Assembly: GCA_044356865.1 (NCBI GenBank)
Contig: JBIKVN010000040.1
Coordinates: 1-17,173 of the forward strand
Reading direction: 5' to 3'
DNA length: 17,173 nucleotides
DNA from: JBEIUL01 sp044356865
GTDB lineage: Bacteria > Planctomycetota > Phycisphaerae > Phycisphaerales > SM1A02
Notes under the pieces: generated by a model
Database searches by the model: none
The model's input: only the letters and a program-made list of their open reading frames with translations
What the model was told of the DNA's origin: nothing
Made by a program: the position numbers and the translations under genes
Shown here: one piece after another, positions 6,280 through 13,705 of the stretch
How the letters are laid out: every line of letters begins with the position of its first letter
Numbering within the stretch: the first letter of the stretch is position 1

Positions 6280-7728
6280 TCAGGAGTCGGCGAAGAGGCC
6301 GCCCTCGGGCTTCGGGGCCGGCCGCTTCGCGGGTCGCGGGGCGGAGCCGCGTCCATCGGCCACGACCTCGGAGAGGAAACTCCCGTCGGCGACCACGGTG
6401 CGGATCCGCTCGCCCGGTCCGACCTCGGCGGCGCTTCGCACGAGCGAGCCGTCGTCCCGCTGCGTGTACGAGAAGCCGCGGGCGAGGACCGAGTCGGGAC
6501 CGACCGCGACCAGCTGCCGTTCGAGGCTGGCGACGAGGGTCCGGTGGCCGGCGACCCGTCGCCGCAGCGCGTTCCCGAGCCGCTCGCCCTCGCGGCGCAG
6601 CGCGTCGGCACCGCGGGCGAGCCGCGCCTCGGGCCGGATCGCCTTCCAGCGGGCCGCCGCGGTCGCGAGCTCCCGACGCTCGCGCTCGAGCCGGCGCCCG
6701 GCGGCCCGGACCAGCCCGAGGGCCGCGCGGTCAAGCCGCTCGCGGGCCGCGCCGATCGCCCCTTCGGGCCGCCGTAGGTACGGATGGTCGCGCAGCCGGG
6801 CCAGGGCCTCGCGGCGGGCCCGGATCGCCAGCCGCCCCGCCTGCCGCAGCCGGCCGGCGATCGAGGCGAGCCGCTCGCCGAGGGCCTCGGCGTCGGGCAC
6901 GATGAGGGTCGCCGCCTGCGTGGGCGTCGAGGCCCGCAGGTCGGCGACGAGGTCGAGCACCGAGGTGTCGGTCTCGTGGCCGATCGCCGAGATGATCGGC
7001 ACGCTGCGACGGGCGAACGCCGCGTCGGCCACGATCCGCTCGTTGAACGCCCAGAGGTCCTCGAGCGAACCGCCGCCGCGGGTCACGAGGATGCCGTCGA
7101 TCCCGAGCCGCGCCGCGTTCCGGTCAAGCAGCGAAATCGCCTTCGCGACCTGCGGGGCCGCGAGGTCGCCCTGCACGCGGACATCGACCAGCAGCAGCCC
7201 GATGCCGGGAAAACGCATCCGCGCGGTGCGGACCACATCGGCCTCGGCGGCGCTGTCGCGGCTGGTCACCACCGCGATGCGGGTCGGGAACGCGGGCAGC
7301 GGCCGCTTGCGGGCGGCGTCGAGGTAGCCGAGCGCGTCGAGCTCGGCGATGAGGGCCTTCAGCCGCTCCTGCAGCGACCCTTCGCCCTGCCGCTTCAGGT
7401 CGCGGACATAGAGCTGCGCCTTGCCGAACTTCGGGTAGAAGCTCGGGCTGCCCGTCGCCACCACCGCGAGGCCGTCGCGCATCGGGAACCCGACGCCGCG
7501 GGCCTGTTCCCGCCACATCACGCACGGCAGGTTGGCGTCGGAGTCCTTGAGCGTGAAGTACCAGTGGCCGCCTTTCTCGGCGAAGTTCGAGACCTCGCCG
7601 GCGACGCGGTGGGTGCCGAGGGCCTCGAGCGTGTCGCGAAGGACGCCGGTGAACTCGGAAACGGTGAGCGGCGGCGCCTCGCCCCCATCCGCGGCCGCCG
7701 GGCGCGGAGCGGCGCCGAAGAGGCCCAT
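6280..7728 (-). CDS. xseA: Exodeoxyribonuclease VII large subunit
   Basis: A 482-residue catalytic subunit of exonuclease VII. Residues 21-110 form the N-terminal OB-fold (LTVSEFTGVLRDTLE, VAGEVSNF, GGHWYFTLKD). The catalytic core has PTRIAVVTS, GGGSLEDLWAFNER (218-231), SAIGHETD (247-254) and RASTPTQAA (265-273). A long Arg/Glu/Ala-rich coiled coil follows (about 280-425), then the family tail (VLARGFSYTQRDDGSLVRS) and a basic Pro/Ala end with GGLFADS. The length is slightly above the usual 400-450 residues. The ATG at 7728 is used, but an in-frame GTG at 7779 would add 17 residues (VPEFPERKSAKRSFTDA). That GTG lies seven bases from a TATAGT element, so a leaderless message starting there is a real alternative. 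xseB follows on the same strand; recG diverges upstream. Confidence 0.93.
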   Translation of the reverse strand: MGLFGAAPRPAAADGGEAPPLTVSEFTGVLRDTLEALGTHRVAGEVSNFAEKGGHWYFTLKDSDANLPCVMWREQARGVGFPMRDGLAVVATGSPSFYPKFGKAQLYVRDLKRQGEGSLQERLKALIAELDALGYLDAARKRPLPAFPTRIAVVTSRDSAAEADVVRTARMRFPGIGLLLVDVRVQGDLAAPQVAKAISLLDRNAARLGIDGILVTRGGGSLEDLWAFNERIVADAAFARRSVPIISAIGHETDTSVLDLVADLRASTPTQAATLIVPDAEALGERLASIAGRLRQAGRLAIRARREALARLRDHPYLRRPEGAIGAARERLDRAALGLVRAAGRRLERERRELATAAARWKAIRPEARLARGADALRREGERLGNALRRRVAGHRTLVASLERQLVAVGPDSVLARGFSYTQRDDGSLVRSAAEVGPGERIRTVVADGSFLSEVVADGRGSAPRPAKRPAPKPEGGLFADS

Positions 7729-7785
7729 GGCGTCGGTGAAGCTGCGCTTCGCGCTCTTTCGTTCGGGAAACTCGGGCACGGGTCG

Positions 7786-7792
7786 TACTATA
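7786..7792. promoter_or_regulatory. Overlapping -10-like elements, divergent xseA/recG region
   Basis: The plus strand reads TACTAT at 7786-7791, ending ten bases before the recG GTG (7802). The minus strand reads TATAGT at 7792-7787, ending seven bases before the candidate xseA GTG (7779). Each differs from TATAAT at one or two positions, in a region otherwise about 70% or more GC. The flanks CGTA...TACG are symmetric around them. No good -35 hexamer is visible on either side. If both are used, the two transcripts start almost at the start codons. This is inferred from sequence alone. Confidence 0.45.
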
Positions 7793-7801
7793 CGAGTCCG
7801 C

Positions 7802-9970
7802 GTGAGCGCCCCCGCCTCCCAACCCGCGATCCGGCTCTCGGCGGGCATCGAAACGGTGCCCGGCGTGGGAAGCCGCTCGCGCGAGATCTTCGCGCGGCTT
7901 GGCATCGCGACGGTCGGCGACCTGCTCAAGCACCTGCCGCTGCGCTACGAGCGGCACCACGACGAGACCACCGTCGACGGGGCGGGCGACCTCGTCGGCG
8001 GTCCGAAGGCCCGCAGCGACGGGGTCCTGACCCTGCGGGGCGAGATCGAGACGGTGCGGCACAAGCCCGGACCGCGGCCGCGGACCGAGGCGACCTTCGC
8101 CGACTCGACCGGCCGGGTGCGGCTGGTCTGGTTCAACGCCCCGTGGATCCGCGACAAGATCCATCCGGGCCTGCCCGGCCTCATCGAAGGGAAGGCCCAG
8201 CGCCGCGAGGGCTACCTCGAGATGGTCAACCCGAAGTGGACGCCGCTCGAGCGGGTCGAGATCGAGGCGGACGAGGGTCCGGTCGAGGGGCGGTTGCGGC
8301 CGGTCTATCCGGCCAGCGAGGAACTCTCGAGCGGCCGGATCGAGAAGGCGATCGCCGCGGTGCTCGACGCGGCGTGCGCGGCGGTGCCCGACCCGCTGCC
8401 CGAGCCGTTCCGGCGCGAGCGGAATCTCCTGCCGCTCGGCGAGGCGTACCGCGCGATGCACCGGCCCGAGGCCGAGGATTCGCTCGGACCCGCGCGGCGT
8501 CGGCTCGCCTACGACGAGCTCTATCTCCTGCAGCTCGGCGTCATGATGCGGCGGCATCACCTGCAGCGGACGCGTTCGGCCCCCGCGATTCCCGCGACCG
8601 CGGCGATCGACCGGCACATCCGCGAGCGGCTGCCCTTCCCGCTGACGCCCGACCAGTCGGAAGTCTGCGGCGAGATCGCCCGCGACCTCGCCCGGCCGAA
8701 CCCGATGAACCGCCTGCTGCAGGGCGATGTCGGCAGCGGCAAGACCGCGGTCGCGGTCTACGCGATGCTCGCCTGCGTGGCGGCGCGGCGCCAGGCGTGC
8801 CTCATGGCCCCGACCGAGCTGCTGGCCGAGCAGCACTTCCGCTCGATCACCGGGCTCCTCGAGGGCGCCCCGGTCCGGGTCGCGCTCCTCACCGGCAGCC
8901 TGCCCGCACGCGAGCGGAACGCGATCGTCGCGGGCCTCGCCGACGGCTCGGTCGATCTCGCGGTCGGCACGCACGCCCTGCTCTCGGAGGGCGTACGTTT
9001 CGGCAGCCTCGCCCTTGCGGTGATCGACGAGCAACACCGCTTCGGCGTCGCGCAGCGGGCGGCGATCCGCTCGCTCGGGACGGGCGCCGGACCGTTGCAG
9101 GAAGCGCCGCACGTGCTCGTGATGACCGCGACGCCGATCCCCCGCACGCTCTCGCTCACGATCTTCGGCGACCTCGACGTCTCGACGATCCGCAAGCCGC
9201 CCGCGGGCCGGAAGCGCACCCTCACACGGCTGGTGCCGCCCGAGGCCGAGCGCGAGGTCTGGGCGTTTCTCGCCGACCGCATCGCCAAGGGCGAGCAGGC
9301 GTATGTCGTGGTGCCGGCGATCGGCGGTGAAAGGGGCGAAGAGGGCGCCGCGGGCGACGGTTCGCTCAGCGATGTCGCGGGTCGGGTCGAATCGCTCGCG
9401 AACGGCCCCCTCGCCGGCCGCCGCGTCGCCGCGGTCCACGGCCGGATGCCCGCGGCCGATCGCGAGGAGGTCATGGACCGCTTCCGACGCGGCGAGATCG
9501 ACTGCCTCGTCGCCACCACCGTCATCGAGGTCGGCGTCGATGTCCCGAACGCGAGCGTCATCGTCGTCGAGCACGCCGATCGCTTCGGGCTGGCGCAGCT
9601 CCACCAGCTCCGCGGTCGCGTCGGCCGCGGCACGCGGCAAGGGCTCTGCATCCTGATCGGCTCGCCGGTGACCGACGAGGGCCGGGCCCGGCTCGAGGCC
9701 CTCCGCGACTCGACCGACGGCTTCCGCATCGCCGAGCTCGACCTCGAGATCCGCGGGCCCGGCGAGCTCTTCGGGGCCCGGCAGTCGGGCCTCGCCCCGT
9801 TCCGCGTCGCCGACCTGCCGCGGGACATGGAACTGCTCTCGCTCGCCCGCCGCGACGCCGAGGCGACGATCGACGCCGACCCGACGCTGGCGGCGCCGGA
9901 ACACGAGCGGCTCCGCAAGAAGCTTCTCCATCTCTACGGCGACGCCCTCGGCCTCGCGGATGTCGCCTGA
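7802..9970 (+). CDS. recG: ATP-dependent DNA helicase RecG
   Basis: A 722-residue superfamily 2 helicase that remodels stalled replication forks and branched recombination intermediates. The N-terminal wedge/OB region (about 11-180) begins with an HhH-like IETVPGVGSRSREIFARLGI and LLKHLPLRYE. The motor has Walker A GDVGSGKT (308-315), motif Ia PTELLAEQH, DEQH (409-412, in VIDEQHRFGV), motif III MTATPIPRTL, motif V TTVIEVGVDVP and motif VI QLRGRVGRG (602-610). The TRG-type coupling region FRIAELDLEIRGPGELFGARQSG-like follows (641-663). The length fits the family (about 690). The start is the GTG at 7802; there is no Shine-Dalgarno, and the nearby TACTAT suggests a near-leaderless message. It is divergent from xseA. 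The next gene, polX, starts 22 bases after the stop, so they are likely co-transcribed. Confidence 0.95.
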   Translation: MSAPASQPAIRLSAGIETVPGVGSRSREIFARLGIATVGDLLKHLPLRYERHHDETTVDGAGDLVGGPKARSDGVLTLRGEIETVRHKPGPRPRTEATFADSTGRVRLVWFNAPWIRDKIHPGLPGLIEGKAQRREGYLEMVNPKWTPLERVEIEADEGPVEGRLRPVYPASEELSSGRIEKAIAAVLDAACAAVPDPLPEPFRRERNLLPLGEAYRAMHRPEAEDSLGPARRRLAYDELYLLQLGVMMRRHHLQRTRSAPAIPATAAIDRHIRERLPFPLTPDQSEVCGEIARDLARPNPMNRLLQGDVGSGKTAVAVYAMLACVAARRQACLMAPTELLAEQHFRSITGLLEGAPVRVALLTGSLPARERNAIVAGLADGSVDLAVGTHALLSEGVRFGSLALAVIDEQHRFGVAQRAAIRSLGTGAGPLQEAPHVLVMTATPIPRTLSLTIFGDLDVSTIRKPPAGRKRTLTRLVPPEAEREVWAFLADRIAKGEQAYVVVPAIGGERGEEGAAGDGSLSDVAGRVESLANGPLAGRRVAAVHGRMPAADREEVMDRFRRGEIDCLVATTVIEVGVDVPNASVIVVEHADRFGLAQLHQLRGRVGRGTRQGLCILIGSPVTDEGRARLEALRDSTDGFRIAELDLEIRGPGELFGARQSGLAPFRVADLPRDMELLSLARRDAEATIDADPTLAAPEHERLRKKLLHLYGDALGLADVA

Positions 9971-9992
9971 GCCGGAACTTCCCCCACCCCCG

Positions 9993-11747
9993 ATGTCGAC
10001 CAACGAGACGATCGCCGCACTGTTCCGCGAATTCGCCGAGCTGCTCGAGCTGACCGGCGCGAACCGCTTCCGCGTGATCGCCCACGAGAAGGTGGCGAGG
10101 GCCGTCGAAGGCCTCGCCGACGAGGTCGCGACGCTGGCCGCCGCGAAAGGCCGGCTCGAGGAGATCGAGGGCATCGGCGAGGGAAGCGCGGCCCGCATCC
10201 GCGAGTTCCTCGCGAGCGGCTCGATCGCCGACCTCGACGCGCTGCGGGCCAAGGTACCCCCCGGGTTGCGGGAACTGCTCGGACTGCAGGGCCTCGGGCC
10301 GAAGACGGTGAAACTGCTGTGGGAAGAGGCCGGCGTGGTCGATGTCGCAGGCCTCGCGGCGGCGATCGCCGCGGGAAGGCTCGCGGGCCTCAAGGGCCTC
10401 GGCGAGAGGAAGATCGCCCAGATGTCCGAGGCGATCGCCCTCGCCGCGCGTCATGTCGGCCGCATCCGGCTCGACGTCGCGACCGGCCTTGCCGAGTCGC
10501 TCGTCGCGTTCCTGCGCGGCCTGCCCGGCGCGGTCCGGGCCGAGTTCGCCGGCAGCACCCGCCGCGGCCGCGAGACCGCGGGCGACATCGACTGCCTGGT
10601 GAGCGTCGCCGATCCGGCCGGGGCGGCGACGCTCGCGCGCCGCGTCGCGGCGTGGCCGGCGATCGCCAAGGTCCTGGCCGCCGGCGACACCAAGGTCTCG
10701 GTGCTCACCGCGGACGGCGTGCAGGCCGACGTGCGGATCGTGCCGGACGCGGCGTTCGGGGCGGCGCTTCTTTACTTCACGGGCAGCAAGGAGCACAACG
10801 TGGTCCTCCGCGAGCGGGCCCAGGCCGCGGGGCAACGACTGAACGAGTACGGCCTCTTTCCGGAGGACGGGGAGCCCGCCCCGCAGGATCGCGGCGTCGC
10901 CCCGCTCGCCGCCCGCACCGAGGCCGAGATCTACGCCGCCCTCGGCCTGCCCTTCCTGCCGCCCGAGGTCCGCGAGGACCGCGGCGAGACCACGCACCCG
11001 GTGCCGCGGCTCGTCGAGCTTTCCGACCTCAAGGCCGAGCTCCACGCCCACACCACCGCCAGCGACGGCTTCCTCTCGATCGAGGAGCTCGCCGAGGCCG
11101 CGAAGGCCCGCGGCTTCCACACCATTGCGATCACCGACCACTCGCGCTCGAGCGTGCAGGCGAACGGGCTGTCGCGCGAGCGGCTGCTCGAGCACATCGA
11201 GGCGGTTCGCGAGGCGGCACGGAAGGTCAAGGGCATCACGATCCTCGCCGGCAGCGAGGTCGACATCCTCGCCGACGGCCGGCTCGACTACGACGACGAG
11301 ACGCTCGCGCGGCTCGACCTCGTCGTCGCGAGCCCGCACACCGCGCTGCGGCAGTCGCCGGAAGACGCGACGGCCCGGCTGCTGAAGGCGATCGCCCATC
11401 CGGCGGTGCGGATCCTCGGCCACCCGACCGGGCGCATCGTCCTCGGCCGCGAAGGGCTCTCGCCGGACGTCCGGGCCCTCGTCGAGGCCGCCCGCACCCA
11501 CGACGTCGCCCTCGAGATCAACGCCCACCCGGCGCGACTCGACCTGCGGGACACGCACGTCCGCGCCGCGATCGACGGCGGGGCGCTCCTCTCGATCAAC
11601 TGCGACACCCACGCCCGCGAGGACCTCGCGAACGCCCGCTACGGCGTGCTCACCGCCCGCCGCGGCTGGGCGACCGCCGACCGCATCGTGAACTGCTGGA
11701 GCGCCGGCCGGCTGCACGCCTGGCTCGCGCGGAAGAAGTCCTCGTGA
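9993..11747 (+). CDS. polX: DNA polymerase/3'-5' exonuclease PolX (Pol X plus PHP domain)
   Basis: A 584-residue bacterial PolX that fills short gaps in base excision repair. The N-terminal 8-kDa-like and helix-hairpin-helix region covers 1-150, with HhH motifs near 57-70 (IEGIGEGSAARI), 98-106 (LQGLGPKTV) and 133-141. The polymerase active site is GSTRRGRETAGDID (187-200, with D198 and D200) plus D246 (ADVRIV). FTGSKEHNVVLRERA and LNEYGLF are conserved. The C-terminal PHP exonuclease domain (about 345-575) shows LHAHTTASD (350-358), ITDHS, GSEVDIL, ASPHTAL, GHPTGR and a CDTH ending (537-540); all the expected metal ligands are visible. An upstream in-frame ATG at 9960 overlaps the recG end and would add only MSPEPELPPPP. 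I prefer 9993, since MSTNETIAALFREFAELLEL is the typical family start. It converges on the next gene with three bases between stops. Confidence 0.93.
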   Translation: MSTNETIAALFREFAELLELTGANRFRVIAHEKVARAVEGLADEVATLAAAKGRLEEIEGIGEGSAARIREFLASGSIADLDALRAKVPPGLRELLGLQGLGPKTVKLLWEEAGVVDVAGLAAAIAAGRLAGLKGLGERKIAQMSEAIALAARHVGRIRLDVATGLAESLVAFLRGLPGAVRAEFAGSTRRGRETAGDIDCLVSVADPAGAATLARRVAAWPAIAKVLAAGDTKVSVLTADGVQADVRIVPDAAFGAALLYFTGSKEHNVVLRERAQAAGQRLNEYGLFPEDGEPAPQDRGVAPLAARTEAEIYAALGLPFLPPEVREDRGETTHPVPRLVELSDLKAELHAHTTASDGFLSIEELAEAAKARGFHTIAITDHSRSSVQANGLSRERLLEHIEAVREAARKVKGITILAGSEVDILADGRLDYDDETLARLDLVVASPHTALRQSPEDATARLLKAIAHPAVRILGHPTGRIVLGREGLSPDVRALVEAARTHDVALEINAHPARLDLRDTHVRAAIDGGALLSINCDTHAREDLANARYGVLTARRGWATADRIVNCWSAGRLHAWLARKKSS

Positions 11748-11750
11748 CGC

Positions 11751-12608
11751 TCAGGGCCGCGCGATCGGCCGGACGCGAAGGCCGGCCGCGACGAGCGACG
11801 CGTCGCCCTCGACGACCGCGAGGGTCGGCGTCGCGCCCGCCGTGCGGACCTCGAGGATCGCGACGGTGCGCGGATCGTCGCCGGTCGCTCCGGCCGCCAG
11901 CACCCGCAGGCGATCGCCGATCGCCAGGCCCGCCGACCCGCGATTCAGCCGGATCTCGCCGCCCTCGACCGCCGCGATCGCGAGCGGCACCAGCCGATCG
12001 ACCGCCTCGTCGGCGATCCGCCCGCCCGCCTCGGCGACCAGCCGCGCGACCGTCGCCTCGGGCAATGCCCCCGCCGCCGCGAGCCGCCCGAGCGACTCCC
12101 GCCCGAGATCGGCCCGCACGCGATCGCTCCAGACGACGAGGCCGTCGGATCGCCGCACGAGCCGGGCGATCGCGGTGAGCGACGCGGTGCCGTCGCGGTA
12201 GACGTACCCGCTCGCCTTGATCGTCCGCACCGTCTCGACAAGGCCCGCGGTCTCGATCGAGGCGTTGATCGCGAAGTCGGCGGGGTAGCCCCCGCTCGCG
12301 TCGACCAGCCGGACGCCCGCCGCGTCGCCGAGCCGCAGTCCGACCTCGAGCCCGAGCCGCCGCGCGAGTTCAGCGCCGGGAACGTCGGCGTCGCCGAAGC
12401 GGAACGAACTCGCGCCGGGGGCGTCGAACGCACCGAGCGAGAGCGACGGCGCCGAACTCGGGAGCGGGTCCGGCGTCGGCACCGAAACGGCGGGCCCCGA
12501 CGGGAAGGTCGAGCTCGGCGGAATCGCCGGCAATCCCGACGGCGGCTCGGCAAGGGCCGCGACCGCCGCAAGCCAGACCGGAATCGCGACCGGGAACCGT
12601 CGGGGCAT
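11751..12608 (-). CDS. Exported protein of unknown function, CsgG/FlgT-like, in the LpoB cluster
   Basis: A 285-residue protein with an N-terminal signal-like segment (RRFPVAIPVWLAAVAALAEP) and no lipobox cysteine. A Pro/Ser-rich linker spans about 22-66. The middle (about 80-170) has alternating strands reminiscent of the CsgG/LpoB/TolB-N fold (FAINASIETA, TIKASGYVYRD, TASLTAIARLVRRSDGLVVWSDRV). The C-terminal part (215-283) reads GEIRLNRGSAGLAIGDRLRVLAAG...AILEVRTAG...AVVEGDASLVAAGLRV, the pattern of FlgT C-terminal-like barrels found after CsgG-type domains. Both fold similarities are my inference. It is the last gene of the LpoB/YcfL/COG3014 run and starts 19 bases after the lpoB stop. 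GAGGAG at 12620-12615 stands six bases from the ATG at 12608 and only three from an in-frame GTG at 12611, so the ATG is preferred. Confidence 0.7.
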   Translation of the reverse strand: MPRRFPVAIPVWLAAVAALAEPPSGLPAIPPSSTFPSGPAVSVPTPDPLPSSAPSLSLGAFDAPGASSFRFGDADVPGAELARRLGLEVGLRLGDAAGVRLVDASGGYPADFAINASIETAGLVETVRTIKASGYVYRDGTASLTAIARLVRRSDGLVVWSDRVRADLGRESLGRLAAAGALPEATVARLVAEAGGRIADEAVDRLVPLAIAAVEGGEIRLNRGSAGLAIGDRLRVLAAGATGDDPRTVAILEVRTAGATPTLAVVEGDASLVAAGLRVRPIARP

Positions 12609-12627
12609 CACGCGCTCCTCGAGCCGT

Positions 12628-13233
12628 TCAGACCTTGCTCTTCTTGCTGACGGGATTCGAGAATCCTTCCCAGACCGTCTCGCCGTTGCGGAGGTCCACG
12701 ACCCACATCCGCATCTCGTAGTTCTTCTGCCGGGCGACCGGGTTCCGCTCGTAGGCCGACAGCACCTGGGTATTCACGCTCAGCATCGGCACGCTCGCGG
12801 TGCCCTGGGCGGTCCGCTCGGCGACCTGCTTCTGGTCGAACATCGGGTCGTTCACGAGGGCCGTGTTGTCCCGCACCGCCGCGTCGCGGCCGTCCGAGCC
12901 GAGCGTCGCGACGAAGCGCACGCGGTTGTCCTGCCGCAGGGCCGAGCGGATCCGGCCGATCACCATCTCGGTCGGGACGTCGGGGATCGAGGTCTTGTTC
13001 TCGATGGTCGAGACCTGCATGATCACCGGCTTCGGATACTGCTCGAGGAAGCCGTCGACGAGCATCTCCTGCGTGAGGCTGTCGGCCCACTCGCGGAGGT
13101 CGCTGTAGTCGAGGTTCTCGGTGACGATCGCCTTGGGGCCGGTGGGCTCGATCCGCTCGGGCGGCGACTTGCACGCGGCGGGGGCGAGGGCGAGGATCGC
13201 GAGGGAAAGGGCCAGGGTGGAAGCGGTTCGCAT
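12628..13233 (-). CDS. lpoB: LpoB-like penicillin-binding protein activator
   Basis: A 201-residue exported protein resembling LpoB. In E. coli LpoB is an outer-membrane lipoprotein that reaches through peptidoglycan to activate the synthase PBP1B. Recognisable family features in order are LDYSDLREWADSLTQEML (41-58), PVIMQVSTIENKTS (69-82), DVPTEMVIGRIRSALRQDNRVRFVA (85-109), the FDQKQVAE stretch (132-139), and YEMRMWVVDLRNGETVWEGFSNPVSKKSK (172-200). The signal peptide ends in APAAC (C21). Proline at -3 is atypical for a lipobox, so lipidation is uncertain. The partner PBP cannot be identified here. It lies 32 bases after ycfL and upstream of the CsgG/FlgT-like gene. The leader before the ATG (CCGACACCC) lacks a Shine-Dalgarno. 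Confidence 0.85.
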   Translation of the reverse strand: MRTASTLALSLAILALAPAACKSPPERIEPTGPKAIVTENLDYSDLREWADSLTQEMLVDGFLEQYPKPVIMQVSTIENKTSIPDVPTEMVIGRIRSALRQDNRVRFVATLGSDGRDAAVRDNTALVNDPMFDQKQVAERTAQGTASVPMLSVNTQVLSAYERNPVARQKNYEMRMWVVDLRNGETVWEGFSNPVSKKSKV

Positions 13234-13265
13234 GGGTGTCGGTGGTTGGGGTGCGGAAAGGCCGG

Positions 13266-13670
13266 TCAGGAATCCCACGGCCGGATCTCGAGCCGCCAGT
13301 CGCGGCAGGCGGACTTCGGGGCCATGCCGACGATCTCGATCTCGCCGCCGCCGTTCACCTCGCGGCGGGTCCAGAACTCGCTGTTGCCGGTGACCTTCAT
13401 GCCCTGACCGTCGAACCAGGTCCAGCGGTACATGAAGCGGCCGTTGCCCTTGGTCTGGTTGCGGACATTCGCCTGAACGCGAAGAAGCCCGTCGCTCTCG
13501 GCGACGAAGGCGCTGGTGACGTCGATCTTGTCGGCGAGGAACGGGTTCGAGACGCGGCTTGCGAAGTCGACCTGGTTCGGCCGGGCCGCGGGTTCGGAAC
13601 GGTAGGTGTTCGAGCTCTCGCAGCCGGCGACAAGCGCGACGGAGAGCAGGCAGAGGCGGACGGATCGCAT
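13266..13670 (-). CDS. YcfL-like lipoprotein (DUF1425)
   Basis: A 134-residue lipoprotein: signal peptide MRSVRLCLLSVALVAG with C17 in the lipobox VAGC, then a single beta-rich domain. The order SRVSNPFLADKIDVTSAFVAESDGLLRVQANVRNQTKGNGRFMYRWTWFDGQGMKV matches YcfL/DUF1425: a strand, a conserved N.(T/S) segment, then the Y+W.WFD.(D/G)G core. C-terminal RDWRLEIRPW is consistent. The function is unknown; in gammaproteobacteria ycfL sits next to lpoB (ycfM), and the same pairing here supports both calls. The start at 13670 has a perfect GAGGAG seven bases upstream. It lies 35 bases after the COG3014-like gene and 32 before lpoB, in the same direction. Confidence 0.83.
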   Translation of the reverse strand: MRSVRLCLLSVALVAGCESSNTYRSEPAARPNQVDFASRVSNPFLADKIDVTSAFVAESDGLLRVQANVRNQTKGNGRFMYRWTWFDGQGMKVTGNSEFWTRREVNGGGEIEIVGMAPKSACRDWRLEIRPWDS

Positions 13671-13705
13671 CGAGGGTCTCCTCGGGGGTGAGGTCGGAAC
13701 TCGGG

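Noticed and set aside
9960..9992. Upstream ATG for polX overlapping the recG end
   Set aside because: It would add only a Pro/Glu-rich decapeptide with no family support; the ATG at 9993 gives the normal PolX N-terminus.
7124..10393. 1089-codon minus-strand open frame opposite recG and polX
   Set aside because: Arg/Ala/Gly-rich low-complexity translation with no motifs, antisense to a complete, motif-rich RecG.
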